Source: an uncultured Christensenella sp. (GTDB lineage: Bacteria; Bacillota; Clostridia; Christensenellales; Pumilibacteraceae). From it: a stretch of 64,000 bases of DNA. Positions 50,214-58,354 of the stretch are shown here, in pieces. Both the position numbers and the translations under genes were made by a program. The stretch lies in assembly GCA_910578545.1 (NCBI GenBank), contig CAJTPT010000001.1:124001-188000 (forward strand), written 5' to 3'. The stretch's first letter is position 1; each line of letters starts with the position of its first letter. A model generated the notes under the pieces. The model did no database searches. It worked only from the letters and a program-made list of their open reading frames with translations, and had not been told where the DNA came from.

Positions 50214-53200
50214 TTAGCGTTTTGCATGTGCGCACAAAATCTCGTCGATTTCCTCGCCGCGGAGCTTGTTCTTTTGCAGTAACGCTTCCACGAGCAAGTC
50301 GAGCGCGTGCTTATTGTCGGATATCGCCTTGACGGTTATATCGAACTGCTCGGCAAGAATCTGATTGGTACGCTCGCGCACGACCGAGTAGTACGGCGTG
50401 TACATAAGCTTACTTAAGTCTACGCACCCGAGCCCGAGCTTTTCGTCCATTCCGTACGTGCAAATAAGCTGTTCGACGGTGCGCGTCGCGTGCTGAAGAT
50501 CGCTGCTCGGTCCGGTAGTTACGCCGTCCTCTTTGCCGTAGTACGCGACCTCCGCCGCCCTGCCGCCCAGCGAGGTGCGAACGAGGTTGAGTAGATCCTG
50601 CTTGGTATACACCTGTTTGTTTTCGCCGTCGGCGTGTTGCATGTACCCCCCGTGGTTGTCACGCGCGACGATAGTGAGGTACGACGGGGTTTCGCCGCCC
50701 AGCCAGCACATCAGCGCGTGACCGGCCTCGTGCCGCGCGGTGCGAACGAGCGTATCGTCGTTCCACTTTTTGACCTCGCCGCTGTTGTACGTTTCAAATG
50801 CTTCCTCTATTATTTCGTCGGTGACGGCAAAGTCGTGATTTTTGAGCGAATCGCGAAGCGCCATTTCCATAATGGACGCAAGGTCGGCAAGGCTCATGCC
50901 CGTCGAGCGCATTGCGATGTTGGAAATCTGACTGTCCGAAACCTTGATATTGGCGTTTTTGGCCGCCTGCATGCGAATAAACTGCTCGCGCTCCGCCTTG
51001 TTGGGAAGGTCGACCATGATGCGGCGGTCAAACCGTCTGAGCAGCGCGGGGTCGAGCTGTTTTCTGTCCGAGCCGTCCACGCCGATATTGGTTGCCGCAA
51101 GCACGAAAATCGGCCTGTCGGGGTGCGACTTGAACCCGTCCATTTCGGTGAGGAATGCGGTAAGTATCTCGGCGGTGCTATCGTTGTCCGCGCTGAGGTC
51201 GGCACGACTAATGCCGATTGCGTCTATCTCGTCGATAAACAGCACGGAGGGCGCGTACTTGCGCGCGGTCGCAAAAAGCTCGTGTACCTTGGCGGGGCCT
51301 TCGCCCACCCACTTGCTCAAAAAGCCGTTGCCTTCCGCCGCTATGTAAGTCACCTCGGACTCGCCCGCAAGCGCTTTGGCAAGCAACGTTTTACCCGTTC
51401 CGGGCGGGCCGTACAAGAGAATACCCTTGGGCGGGCGCACGCCGTTTTTGGCAAAAAGCTTGGGATTCTTTAAAAACTCGGTAAAGTAGCCGAGCTCGCG
51501 CTTGGCGTCCTCCGCGCCGATAACGTCGGCGAAAGTGACGTCGGGGCGCGATACGTTGTTAAGTATGCTGTCGCCGTCCTCGGCGTCCACAGCGACGGTA
51601 AGCTTGAGATCGAACAGAACTATCTCGGCGGTCTTGCCGCCGTCGGTAAAGCTTTGCGCCGACTGATATGACAGTACCTTGCGCGACCGCGCAAGGTCGA
51701 GCATACTGCGCTGTTGCTTGGCGATATTGCACTTTTCGGCGACCTGTTTTGCAAAGTCGTCACCGAGGCTTATAACGCCCATTGCTCCGTTGCGGGAGAA
51801 GGACATAAGCTCTTCGCCGGTGATGTCGTAGTTGCCGCCAAGCACGTACAGCGGAATATTGACGTTTTGGCTGACGTAGTTAAAGAAGTCGCGCCCCGCA
51901 GAGTCGATGTCCTCGAGGTTGAGCACGTCCCTGCGCCCGCTACGCTGATTGCATTTTACGTCGCAAAGTATGATTGAAATATCGTTTTCGGCGATAATCG
52001 TCTTTGCCTTTTCCAAGTCGTCGGCGACGTACACCTTGACGGACGACAAAAGCCCTTGCGCCGTTCTTGCCGTTTCGCCGTCGGTAAATACCAGCACCTC
52101 GGGATTGTCGGAGGTCGAGAAAAGTTCGCTTATCTTGGGGTCGTCCGACTTTTCCACCTTTATCCGAATGGTGTCAAACGGGTTGGCGTTCTTTTCGGCG
52201 GACGCAAGCCTGTAAAACTCGTACAGCTCGCGGTAGAAGAAGTTTACCGCCTTGCCGCGAATGGCGCGCGCGTCGGCCTTACCTCCCTCCGAATACAGCA
52301 CGGCGTAGTTGATGTCGTCGCCCATCTCTATCTTGACACCCGTCTTTTCGCGCAACAGGTCGGCGTGTACAGCCATCTCTTTGCCCGCAATCCGCAATAG
52401 GTCGTGCGCGTCGAGATGGTTGAACATAACTACGTTGCCCGCAGCAAACCTCGAGCAGACAGCTGCGGGAAAGAACGGCGAACCGTCCGGGCGAGTGTCG
52501 TCGGCAATGGCGCGAAGCACCGTTTTGCGCGGCACGCCCGACAGATTTACTATATCGGGATCCTCATACAGGCGTTTGCCTGCATTGGTCGTGAATACAA
52601 GAATGGTATTGGAAAAATCTACTTCCTGCTCGGTAAAGCTGTCGCGAATACGCCCCGCGTCAAGAATCTGCAAGAACAGATGAATGATGTTTATGTGCGC
52701 CTTTTCGACCTCGTCGAACAGTATGATACAGCGCGGGTTTTGGTCGACAAAGCCGGTCACAAGACCGGGGTGCGAGCCCTTGTACACCTTGTCGGTGCCC
52801 GCAAACTCGAGATTGGCCTCGTTGTGCGAATACTCGCTCATGTCAAACCGTTTGTACGGCAAGCCCAAAACCTCAGCCGAGCATTCCGCCAAAAATGTTT
52901 TACCTACCCCGGGCGGACCCGCAAACAGGAAGGTCGCGCGCGGCTTTCTGCGCTTTTGCATGAGCATGGAAACAAGCTCGGCTTGGAAGTATCCGGATAC
53001 GAACATTTCCACTGCGAGATCCTGGCCGAACACCTTGTCGAGTAGCTTGCCCTGGACGTCCTTTACCTTTTTGGCATGTTCCATAAGCGCATCGACGTGC
53101 GGCGACTGAGCGGGCTGCTGAGGCTGAGTCGGCCGTTCGGGCGGCATATTATTTCCGTCGGGCGTGTTAAACCCGAAGCGGTTACCGCTACCGCTTATCG

Positions 53201-53777
53201 GTTGCGGCGTGGGCGTCGGTCTTTTGGGCCGCTCGTCCGCAAACATGCCCTTTTCGTCAGAATCGGCATAGCCGCCGTTTTCGCGCTTGCCGTCGTCCTG
53301 CGCAAGCGCGGGCGAAGGGCGTTCCGATTCGCCGCGCGTTCCGGAGGTTATGTATTTGGATACAAACGCCGTCGGCTCTTCGAGCATGGCGGTCAATATC
53401 ATATCTGTTGTAAGCAAATCATTACCGTTAGATTGAGCGCGCATAAGCGCGTTCATTTGCAAATGCGCAAACTTCATGCCGAGCGAGTAGTCGTCGGCGC
53501 TGCCGCGAACCTCCGCTTCCAAGCTGACCGCGGCGTCCATGATGTCTGTATTGTAGCGGGAAAGAATATTGCGCACCGCTTCTATTTCCGCCTTGGCGCT
53601 TTGCATGTCGCGAATTTGGATTTCGGGAATGCCGTCAAGCTCCGCACGGCTTTCCGCCAATACGATATTTAGTAGCGCCGCCAAAAAGTAATCGGCGCTG
53701 ATACTGCTTTTGCCGTCCTTGCGGCACATGTTGGCGGCGTACTGTAGTACGTTTTTGTAAAGCTCGCTCTGATCCAT
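50214..53777 (-). CDS. double AAA+ protease: Clp-type AAA+ fused to receiver-like domain and FtsH-type AAA+/M41 peptidase
   Basis: 1187 aa. 1-145: Clp N-domain-like helices. 150-235: Pro-rich linker. 236-545: Clp/ClpB-type AAA+, Walker A GPPGVGKT (287-294), Walker B IILFDE (351-356). 555-690: receiver-like alpha/beta domain (VLVFTDGETARTAQGLL, SIILCDVK, MGVISLGDDFAKQ). 745-1000: FtsH AAA+, Walker A GPPGTGKT (790-797), Walker B VLFIDE (845-850), SRH DPALLRRFDR. 1005-1187: M41 peptidase, HEAGH with H1016/H1020 and third zinc ligand D1093 (GPSSDLQHA). All catalytic residues are kept. FtsH's two N-terminal membrane helices are absent; the Clp part stands in their place. I know of no characterised protein with this order. 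Confidence 0.9.
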   Translation of the reverse strand: MDQSELYKNVLQYAANMCRKDGKSSISADYFLAALLNIVLAESRAELDGIPEIQIRDMQSAKAEIEAVRNILSRYNTDIMDAAVSLEAEVRGSADDYSLGMKFAHLQMNALMRAQSNGNDLLTTDMILTAMLEEPTAFVSKYITSGTRGESERPSPALAQDDGKRENGGYADSDEKGMFADERPKRPTPTPQPISGSGNRFGFNTPDGNNMPPERPTQPQQPAQSPHVDALMEHAKKVKDVQGKLLDKVFGQDLAVEMFVSGYFQAELVSMLMQKRRKPRATFLFAGPPGVGKTFLAECSAEVLGLPYKRFDMSEYSHNEANLEFAGTDKVYKGSHPGLVTGFVDQNPRCIILFDEVEKAHINIIHLFLQILDAGRIRDSFTEQEVDFSNTILVFTTNAGKRLYEDPDIVNLSGVPRKTVLRAIADDTRPDGSPFFPAAVCSRFAAGNVVMFNHLDAHDLLRIAGKEMAVHADLLREKTGVKIEMGDDINYAVLYSEGGKADARAIRGKAVNFFYRELYEFYRLASAEKNANPFDTIRIKVEKSDDPKISELFSTSDNPEVLVFTDGETARTAQGLLSSVKVYVADDLEKAKTIIAENDISIILCDVKCNQRSGRRDVLNLEDIDSAGRDFFNYVSQNVNIPLYVLGGNYDITGEELMSFSRNGAMGVISLGDDFAKQVAEKCNIAKQQRSMLDLARSRKVLSYQSAQSFTDGGKTAEIVLFDLKLTVAVDAEDGDSILNNVSRPDVTFADVIGAEDAKRELGYFTEFLKNPKLFAKNGVRPPKGILLYGPPGTGKTLLAKALAGESEVTYIAAEGNGFLSKWVGEGPAKVHELFATARKYAPSVLFIDEIDAIGISRADLSADNDSTAEILTAFLTEMDGFKSHPDRPIFVLAATNIGVDGSDRKQLDPALLRRFDRRIMVDLPNKAEREQFIRMQAAKNANIKVSDSQISNIAMRSTGMSLADLASIMEMALRDSLKNHDFAVTDEIIEEAFETYNSGEVKKWNDDTLVRTARHEAGHALMCWLGGETPSYLTIVARDNHGGYMQHADGENKQVYTKQDLLNLVRTSLGGRAAEVAYYGKEDGVTTGPSSDLQHATRTVEQLICTYGMDEKLGLGCVDLSKLMYTPYYSVVRERTNQILAEQFDITVKAISDNKHALDLLVEALLQKNKLRGEEIDEILCAHAKR

Positions 53778-53806
53778 TTTTTTCTCCTTATAATCTATGC
53801 CGTCCG

Positions 53807-56800
53807 TTACGAATTTTTAACGCTGTCGTAAGGATTGGACACGTTGAGTATTTTTTGATAGCCTTGATATTCGCTTACGCCCACGGTAAAGACCTGACCT
53901 TCGCCGTCTATAAACGACAGCGTTTTACCGTGCGGCACGCCCATTATCACACAAACCATGTCGTCGCCGTCGGGCTTACCGTCGGTGACGATAAAACCGC
54001 CCGGCTGTCTGTTAATATCAAATGAAGCGACGTCGTGCACTATGTCGGAAAATTCCGAACGCATGCAATTATGCACCGTATTGGCGGACGTTCGCAAAGC
54101 CAAAATTTCGTAACCGCCGAACTGCGACAGCAACGCAAACAGATTGCGCTTGCGGCAAACCACGTTGTCGTTGTTATCGCATCTGCGGTTGTCCGCTTCG
54201 TCAAACTCGGTGGCGAACAGCTCGACCGCCGTCCGCGCGTACGCAAGCGCCGCCGACGCCGCGCCGTCCAAAACGCCGTTTATAGTTTTGCCCAAGTATT
54301 CCTGTTGAAGCTGTTTGGTAATGGCTATATCGTATTCCTTGTAGTTGACCGCCTTTATCGCAAGCTTGCCGTCCGCGTCTACGCTCACCGAACTTACCAT
54401 TGCGCTTGCAATGTCTAGGTCGTCAAGCGCGGTATTAAATGTCATGCGGATATACTCGCAAAAATCGGATAGCGTTACAATCTCGCGTTTTTTGTTTCCC
54501 GACTTAAACTTGATCGTTTCGCCGTCGGCAATCGCACCGAGCACGCCGAAAATATGCTCGAAAAAGTCGGGGTGCGCCGCCAAAAAGTCGTGTATTTGCG
54601 TCGTCGGCGTAAGCGCGTCCGTCGTTTCCAAAAGGCAGGTGTGAAGCTTTAAATCCTTGTTTTTCGGATTGATATACTTTTTGCCGTTCTTATCGATTTT
54701 TACGGCGAGCGTTGCAAACTCGAGCGCCGTGTAGCACTTAAAGCCTGTCGAACGAATGTACGCATTCCACCTGCGGTGTTCGAGCCAATATACATGCCGC
54801 GCGTAATCGTCGGATGCAAAGTCCACGCACTCGCGCTTGTAAGGCGTATGTAACGCCGCCGCGATGGAAGAATTGCGCGCATAGTTGTCCAGCAAAAAGC
54901 TTTGCTTGCCGCTTCCGCCGCCGTGCGTGCTGTCCGCTATGAGCGCGCGCCGTTCCAAATCGGTAATGCACACGTTGTCAAACGTAAACCGATCCTTTAA
55001 CGAACCGAACGGATTGAGCACGCAGTTTTGGCTCTGCTCGTCGTGAGCGAGCGCCGAACACAGCGCGTCGTTTTCTATTACGTAGTTGACGGGAACGACC
55101 TTGTCGCACGACGCGCCGAACTTGCCGAGCTCGCGCCGTATCCAGTCCGCCGCCTGCATGTTGATGTTGTCCGCGCCGAGCGCAACCAGCACGTAGTCGA
55201 TATCTATCTTGCCACGTACGGGCTTAAACGCGTTTTTGTCCGCCGCCCATGCACGGCCGGTCGCCATATCGTTAAACTCGCGAACAAACTCGTCGGTGCC
55301 GTACTGCACGGGAATAAACTTAAACTCACAGTAGCTGTCGGGGTTGACCGAGTAGTCGCAGTTAGTCGGGTCGAATGCCTCCGGCATCTCGAACCTAAGC
55401 AAGCTTTCCGAATTGAGCGCGTCAATCGACATTACCGAAATGCGAAGCTTTGTCGCATTATCGCCGTTAAGCATTTGTCCGCACCAGTACGCCGACTTAA
55501 TAAACGCCTTTGCTATACGCCCGCCGCCGAGCACCAAAATATTGAGCTTTTCGGTGTTGTACTTGCCGTCCGCATTGCGCTCGAGCCCGCTGTACAGCGG
55601 ATAGGAAGCATTGGCAAACTCGCCGCCCCCGTAGGCATTGATAAGATTGTACACGAGATTTTGATACTCGTTGATCGTCTTGTAAGTCACGCCCGACGGA
55701 AGCACCGAAAAATTGGCGTTGGCGTTTTTGATTATTCCGTCTATTGCGTTGATTGCCGAGTACAGGTCGGCGCAGTCGGAAACCGCCTCCTCGAGCTTGG
55801 CGCGTATCGCCCCGAAGCCGGCTGACGGCGCGCTGTTGTACGCGGATATAAGCGCCGCATAGCAATTTTGATTACCGCCGTCGGTCGTAACTATGATACG
55901 ACTTTTGCGCGCTTCGGACAGTATCTTTTGCGCTTTCAACAAATACTTGTTGTAGCGCGCAATGCGGTAAGCGCGAAGCTTTTGCGTTTGTTCCTTGTCG
56001 AGCGGACAATCGGCAAGTTTCTTGCCGCCGCACATACTTTCTAGGAAAATTTCTTCGCCGACTCTGCGCTTTTTGTCCAAGCCGCGCACGTAGTTTTTTA
56101 CCCACTCGGCGTGCGCCTCGCGAATGATACCGTCGGCGTTGGCGCTCTGCGAAAACACATAAATTTCCACGTTGGTCGTTTTCATGCCGAACTGCCACCA
56201 ATGGGTTTTGGCCCACATCATCTTGCTCTTATCGGCGGACAACAGCGATACCGCCGTTTGAAGGTTGATTTCCACGCCCTTGTCCGATTGGAAGTCCGCT
56301 TTGTCCATGAGGAAATAAACGACCTTCTTTTGCGTGTGAGTAATAGCACGGTACAGCGCGCCGCATATCCAATATATCTTGCGCGTAAGAATGTCGTCCT
56401 TTAAACAGATCGCGTTTATGTCGCTCGCACGCTGAAGCAATTCGTAATCGACCTCGGACGATCTGTCGGCGTACACGTCTGTAAAGATTATGACCGAACG
56501 CATAATCTCGGCATATCCACGTTTGCCGTATTTAAGCAAGTACGCTTCGCGCGCGGCTTTGTCGGCGGCAAGCTTTTTCTTGAGCTCGGCTATGCTTTCC
56601 GCCGTTTCGATTGAATACTCGTTCAGCTCGGAAAAAACATACTTCGTCGGCTTAATCGACCGCCACAGCACTATTTTGGGAAAGAAATGCCCGAGCACGC
56701 CGAATATGGCAAAGCCGCCCATAATGGGCGCAATGACAGTCATCGAGCACGCAAGCACGTAAAAAACGTACACGCATCCCGACGGAAGTCCCGATCCGAT

Positions 56801-57283
56801 CTTGATTATCTCGGTAGACCCCGCGTCAAGACTGAAGTATTGGAATGTTCCCGACACCACTCGCGCAATCAGCGCGACGACGGACAGACGGGAAGCGTCG
56901 CCGCCGTCAAAATCGTACGGTTGCAACACGTTGACCGCGATTTGTATTAAAAGCACGATCAAAACTACTGCTCCGGTAAGCCACGGCACCTTATGCCTTG
57001 CGGGAATAATACCGACAAGGATCGACACGCCCAAAACGGCGAGCGCGCCCGCTATTCCTATAAGCACGCTTCCGCACAGCTCATCGCTCGGTAGATTGTA
57101 ATATAACCCGATTGAAAGCGACAGAGTCGTAATAGCCGCTACAAACAAAAGTTGAACGACAAACAATAACGCGCTCTTGTGCGCCCTCACCCGCTTTACC
57201 GTCAAAAGAAGGACTATCCCCGCGACCGCCGCCGAAAAAAGCAACGCAGTAACCGATATTAACGCTATAATTTCCGATGTCAT
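53807..57283 (-). CDS. membrane protein with Rossmann (TrkA-N-like) and RyR-like domains
   Basis: 1158 aa. About six membrane helices in the first 200 residues (for example 8-30, 38-62, 71-93, 100-118, 170-200). A large cytosolic part follows: residues 210-470 unassigned; a nucleotide-binding Rossmann at about 580-600 (LNILVLGGGRIAKAFIKSAYW split: LNILVLGGGRIAKAF, IKSAYW); and a RyR-like motif near 827-850 (YARHVYWLEHRRWNAYIRSTG), the signature WxxxEHRRW of bacterial RyR/TrkA-N proteins linked to conflict and NAD-type signal systems. Start at 57283 chosen over TTG at 57301. Ends 30 bp before the Clp-FtsH gene, so they share a transcript. Confidence 0.72.
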   Translation of the reverse strand: MTSEIIALISVTALLFSAAVAGIVLLLTVKRVRAHKSALLFVVQLLFVAAITTLSLSIGLYYNLPSDELCGSVLIGIAGALAVLGVSILVGIIPARHKVPWLTGAVVLIVLLIQIAVNVLQPYDFDGGDASRLSVVALIARVVSGTFQYFSLDAGSTEIIKIGSGLPSGCVYVFYVLACSMTVIAPIMGGFAIFGVLGHFFPKIVLWRSIKPTKYVFSELNEYSIETAESIAELKKKLAADKAAREAYLLKYGKRGYAEIMRSVIIFTDVYADRSSEVDYELLQRASDINAICLKDDILTRKIYWICGALYRAITHTQKKVVYFLMDKADFQSDKGVEINLQTAVSLLSADKSKMMWAKTHWWQFGMKTTNVEIYVFSQSANADGIIREAHAEWVKNYVRGLDKKRRVGEEIFLESMCGGKKLADCPLDKEQTQKLRAYRIARYNKYLLKAQKILSEARKSRIIVTTDGGNQNCYAALISAYNSAPSAGFGAIRAKLEEAVSDCADLYSAINAIDGIIKNANANFSVLPSGVTYKTINEYQNLVYNLINAYGGGEFANASYPLYSGLERNADGKYNTEKLNILVLGGGRIAKAFIKSAYWCGQMLNGDNATKLRISVMSIDALNSESLLRFEMPEAFDPTNCDYSVNPDSYCEFKFIPVQYGTDEFVREFNDMATGRAWAADKNAFKPVRGKIDIDYVLVALGADNINMQAADWIRRELGKFGASCDKVVPVNYVIENDALCSALAHDEQSQNCVLNPFGSLKDRFTFDNVCITDLERRALIADSTHGGGSGKQSFLLDNYARNSSIAAALHTPYKRECVDFASDDYARHVYWLEHRRWNAYIRSTGFKCYTALEFATLAVKIDKNGKKYINPKNKDLKLHTCLLETTDALTPTTQIHDFLAAHPDFFEHIFGVLGAIADGETIKFKSGNKKREIVTLSDFCEYIRMTFNTALDDLDIASAMVSSVSVDADGKLAIKAVNYKEYDIAITKQLQQEYLGKTINGVLDGAASAALAYARTAVELFATEFDEADNRRCDNNDNVVCRKRNLFALLSQFGGYEILALRTSANTVHNCMRSEFSDIVHDVASFDINRQPGGFIVTDGKPDGDDMVCVIMGVPHGKTLSFIDGEGQVFTVGVSEYQGYQKILNVSNPYDSVKNS

Positions 57284-57300
57284 GTGCGCGGATACTCCCA

Positions 57301-57514
57301 ATCTTTTTCTTTTGCGCTACGCCGCGACAGTGAATTTAATTCGCAAAGCCGCGCGTAAAACGTCGCTTGAATATTCTATCATATAATCGGACAAATTGCA
57401 ACAGCATATCCCATTATTTGCAAAAAAAACATTGTGCGCTAAGTAATATAAAAGACCCGATTATTTTTACAAAACTTCGCACCGCTTTGATAATGGCTAT
57501 TTTGGGGCGATATA
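57301..57514. other. non-coding stretch upstream of the membrane/RyR gene
   Basis: About 210 bases holding the presumed promoter of the three-gene cluster (minus strand), AT-rich, no gene seen. A plus-strand frame at 57367-57657 lacks a ribosome site and is antisense to the pseudogene below. Confidence 0.4.
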
Positions 57515-57724
57515 TTAAAAAAACGTTACGGCAAGCCGTAGCCCGCCGAGCGCGGTGTCCGCTATGCCCTCGCCTTCGTCGTTATCGCCACGGAATTCGT
57601 AGGTATCGAAGTCTTTGTGCTTACAAAAACAAAACTTTCCGTCGTGCTCGGCTATGATAAAGGCGCGCGTCAAAAGCTCGTCGGCTATCTGTTCGCGCTC
57701 GTAAAATTCGTCTCTTATAATATT
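57515..57724 (-). pseudogene. truncated NUDIX-like fragment
   Basis: A minus-strand open frame of about 66 codons with protein-like composition but no usable start codon. It reads RDEFYEREQIADELLTRAF, IIAEHDGKFCFCKHKDFDTYEF, RGDNDEGEGIADTALGGLR, LAVTFF-stop. The middle matches the NUDIX N-terminal pattern (IIxxxDGKxLLxxHK....EFPGGxxExGE), then stops before the Nudix box REUXEE. Both ends are cut. Likely a relic. Confidence 0.5.
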
Positions 57725-57817
57725 TTACTTAACACCCCTCGCGTATTATCACGACATATAGATTTTAGCGCTAATGCAAAATAAAAGCAACCGCATTAAA
57801 AAAGTACGCAAAACAAT

Positions 57818-57846
57818 TTGACAAAGCGATTAAATCATGATATAAT
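57818..57846 (+). promoter_or_regulatory. consensus promoter of the tRNA cluster
   Basis: TTGACA (57818-57823), 17-bp spacer, TATAAT (57841-57846): exact consensus, 15 bases before tRNA-Gly. Confidence 0.95.
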
Positions 57847-57860
57847 CACTTTTACAGGAT

Positions 57861-57935
57861 GCGGAAATGGCTCAATGGTAGAGCAGTAGCTTCCCAAGCT
57901 GAAGGTTGCGGGTTCGATTCCCGTTTTCCGCTCCA
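57861..57935 (+). tRNA. tRNA-Gly (CCC)
   Basis: 75 nt with encoded CCA: acceptor GCGGAAA/TTTCCGC, D-arm GCTC-AATGGTA-GAGC, anticodon loop TTCCCAA, T-arm GCGGG-TTCGATT-CCCGT. First of three tRNAs under one promoter. Confidence 0.95.
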
Positions 57936-57967
57936 ACGGAAACGGGCACGATAGCACGTTTCCCCGT

Positions 57968-58044
57968 CGAGGTGTAGCGCAGTTGGCTAGCGCGCATGGT
58001 TAGGGACCATGAGGCCGCGAGTTCGAGTCTCGCCACTTCGACCA
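57968..58044 (+). tRNA. tRNA-Pro (AGG)
   Basis: 77 nt with encoded CCA: acceptor CGAGGTG/CACTTCG, D-arm GCGC/GCGC, anticodon stem CATGG/CCATG with loop TTAGGGA (AGG), T-arm GCGAG-TTCGAGT-CTCGC. An A at position 34 is less usual for bacterial tRNA-Pro than TGG, GGG or CGG. Confidence 0.92.
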
Positions 58045-58088
58045 ACTTAATACCCAAACGACAAGCATAACGCTTGTCGTTTGACTGT

Positions 58089-58177
58089 GGAGCGGTATCG
58101 AAGTGGTCATAACGGGCCTGACTCGAAATCAGGTAGCCCGCAAGGGCTCGTGGGTTCGAATCCCACCCGCTCCGCCA
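58089..58177 (+). tRNA. tRNA-Ser (CGA)
   Basis: 89 nt with encoded CCA and a long variable arm (GTAGCCCGCAAGGGCTC): acceptor GGAGCGG/CCGCTCC, anticodon stem CCTGA/TCAGG with loop CTCGAAA (CGA), T-arm GTGGG-TTCGAAT-CCCAC. Its 3' end is the likely attachment site of the prophage that follows. Confidence 0.95.
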
Positions 58178-58354
58178 ACGAAATTCGGGCAAATCGCAAG
58201 GTTGAGCCCGTTTTTGTTTACTTTTTTAACATGGATTGACCCCAAACAGAGTAAAAAAACCAGCTTTTAACCACTTTAAACTTATTTGCCCCCAATCTGC
58301 CCCCAAAATTCCAAAATACCGTTTATCCGATACGAACATAACCATAATACCCTA
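58178..58354. mobile_element. prophage left junction next to tRNA-Ser
   Basis: A terminator lies just after the tRNA (58186-58218), then AT-rich sequence with TTGCCCCCAATCTGCCCCCA, a word often left by the 3' end of tyrosine integrase genes (coding WGQIGG on the minus strand). No integrase gene is present in the window. The attachment core and the right junction cannot be defined without the other end. Confidence 0.5.
58186..58218 (+). terminator. intrinsic terminator of the tRNA cluster
   Basis: CGGGC-AAATCGCAAGGTTGA-GCCCG followed by TTTTTGTTT. Confidence 0.75.

Noticed and set aside
55028..55825. Plus-strand frame of 265 codons antisense to the membrane/RyR gene
   Set aside because: Shadow of the real gene; same for 50634-51473, 38032-38691, 40812-41660 and 53076-53672.
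57872..58192. Minus-strand frame of 106 codons across the tRNA cluster
   Set aside because: It is the reverse reading of three tRNA genes (the typical GWDSNPR / GNRTRNL pattern) and not a protein.
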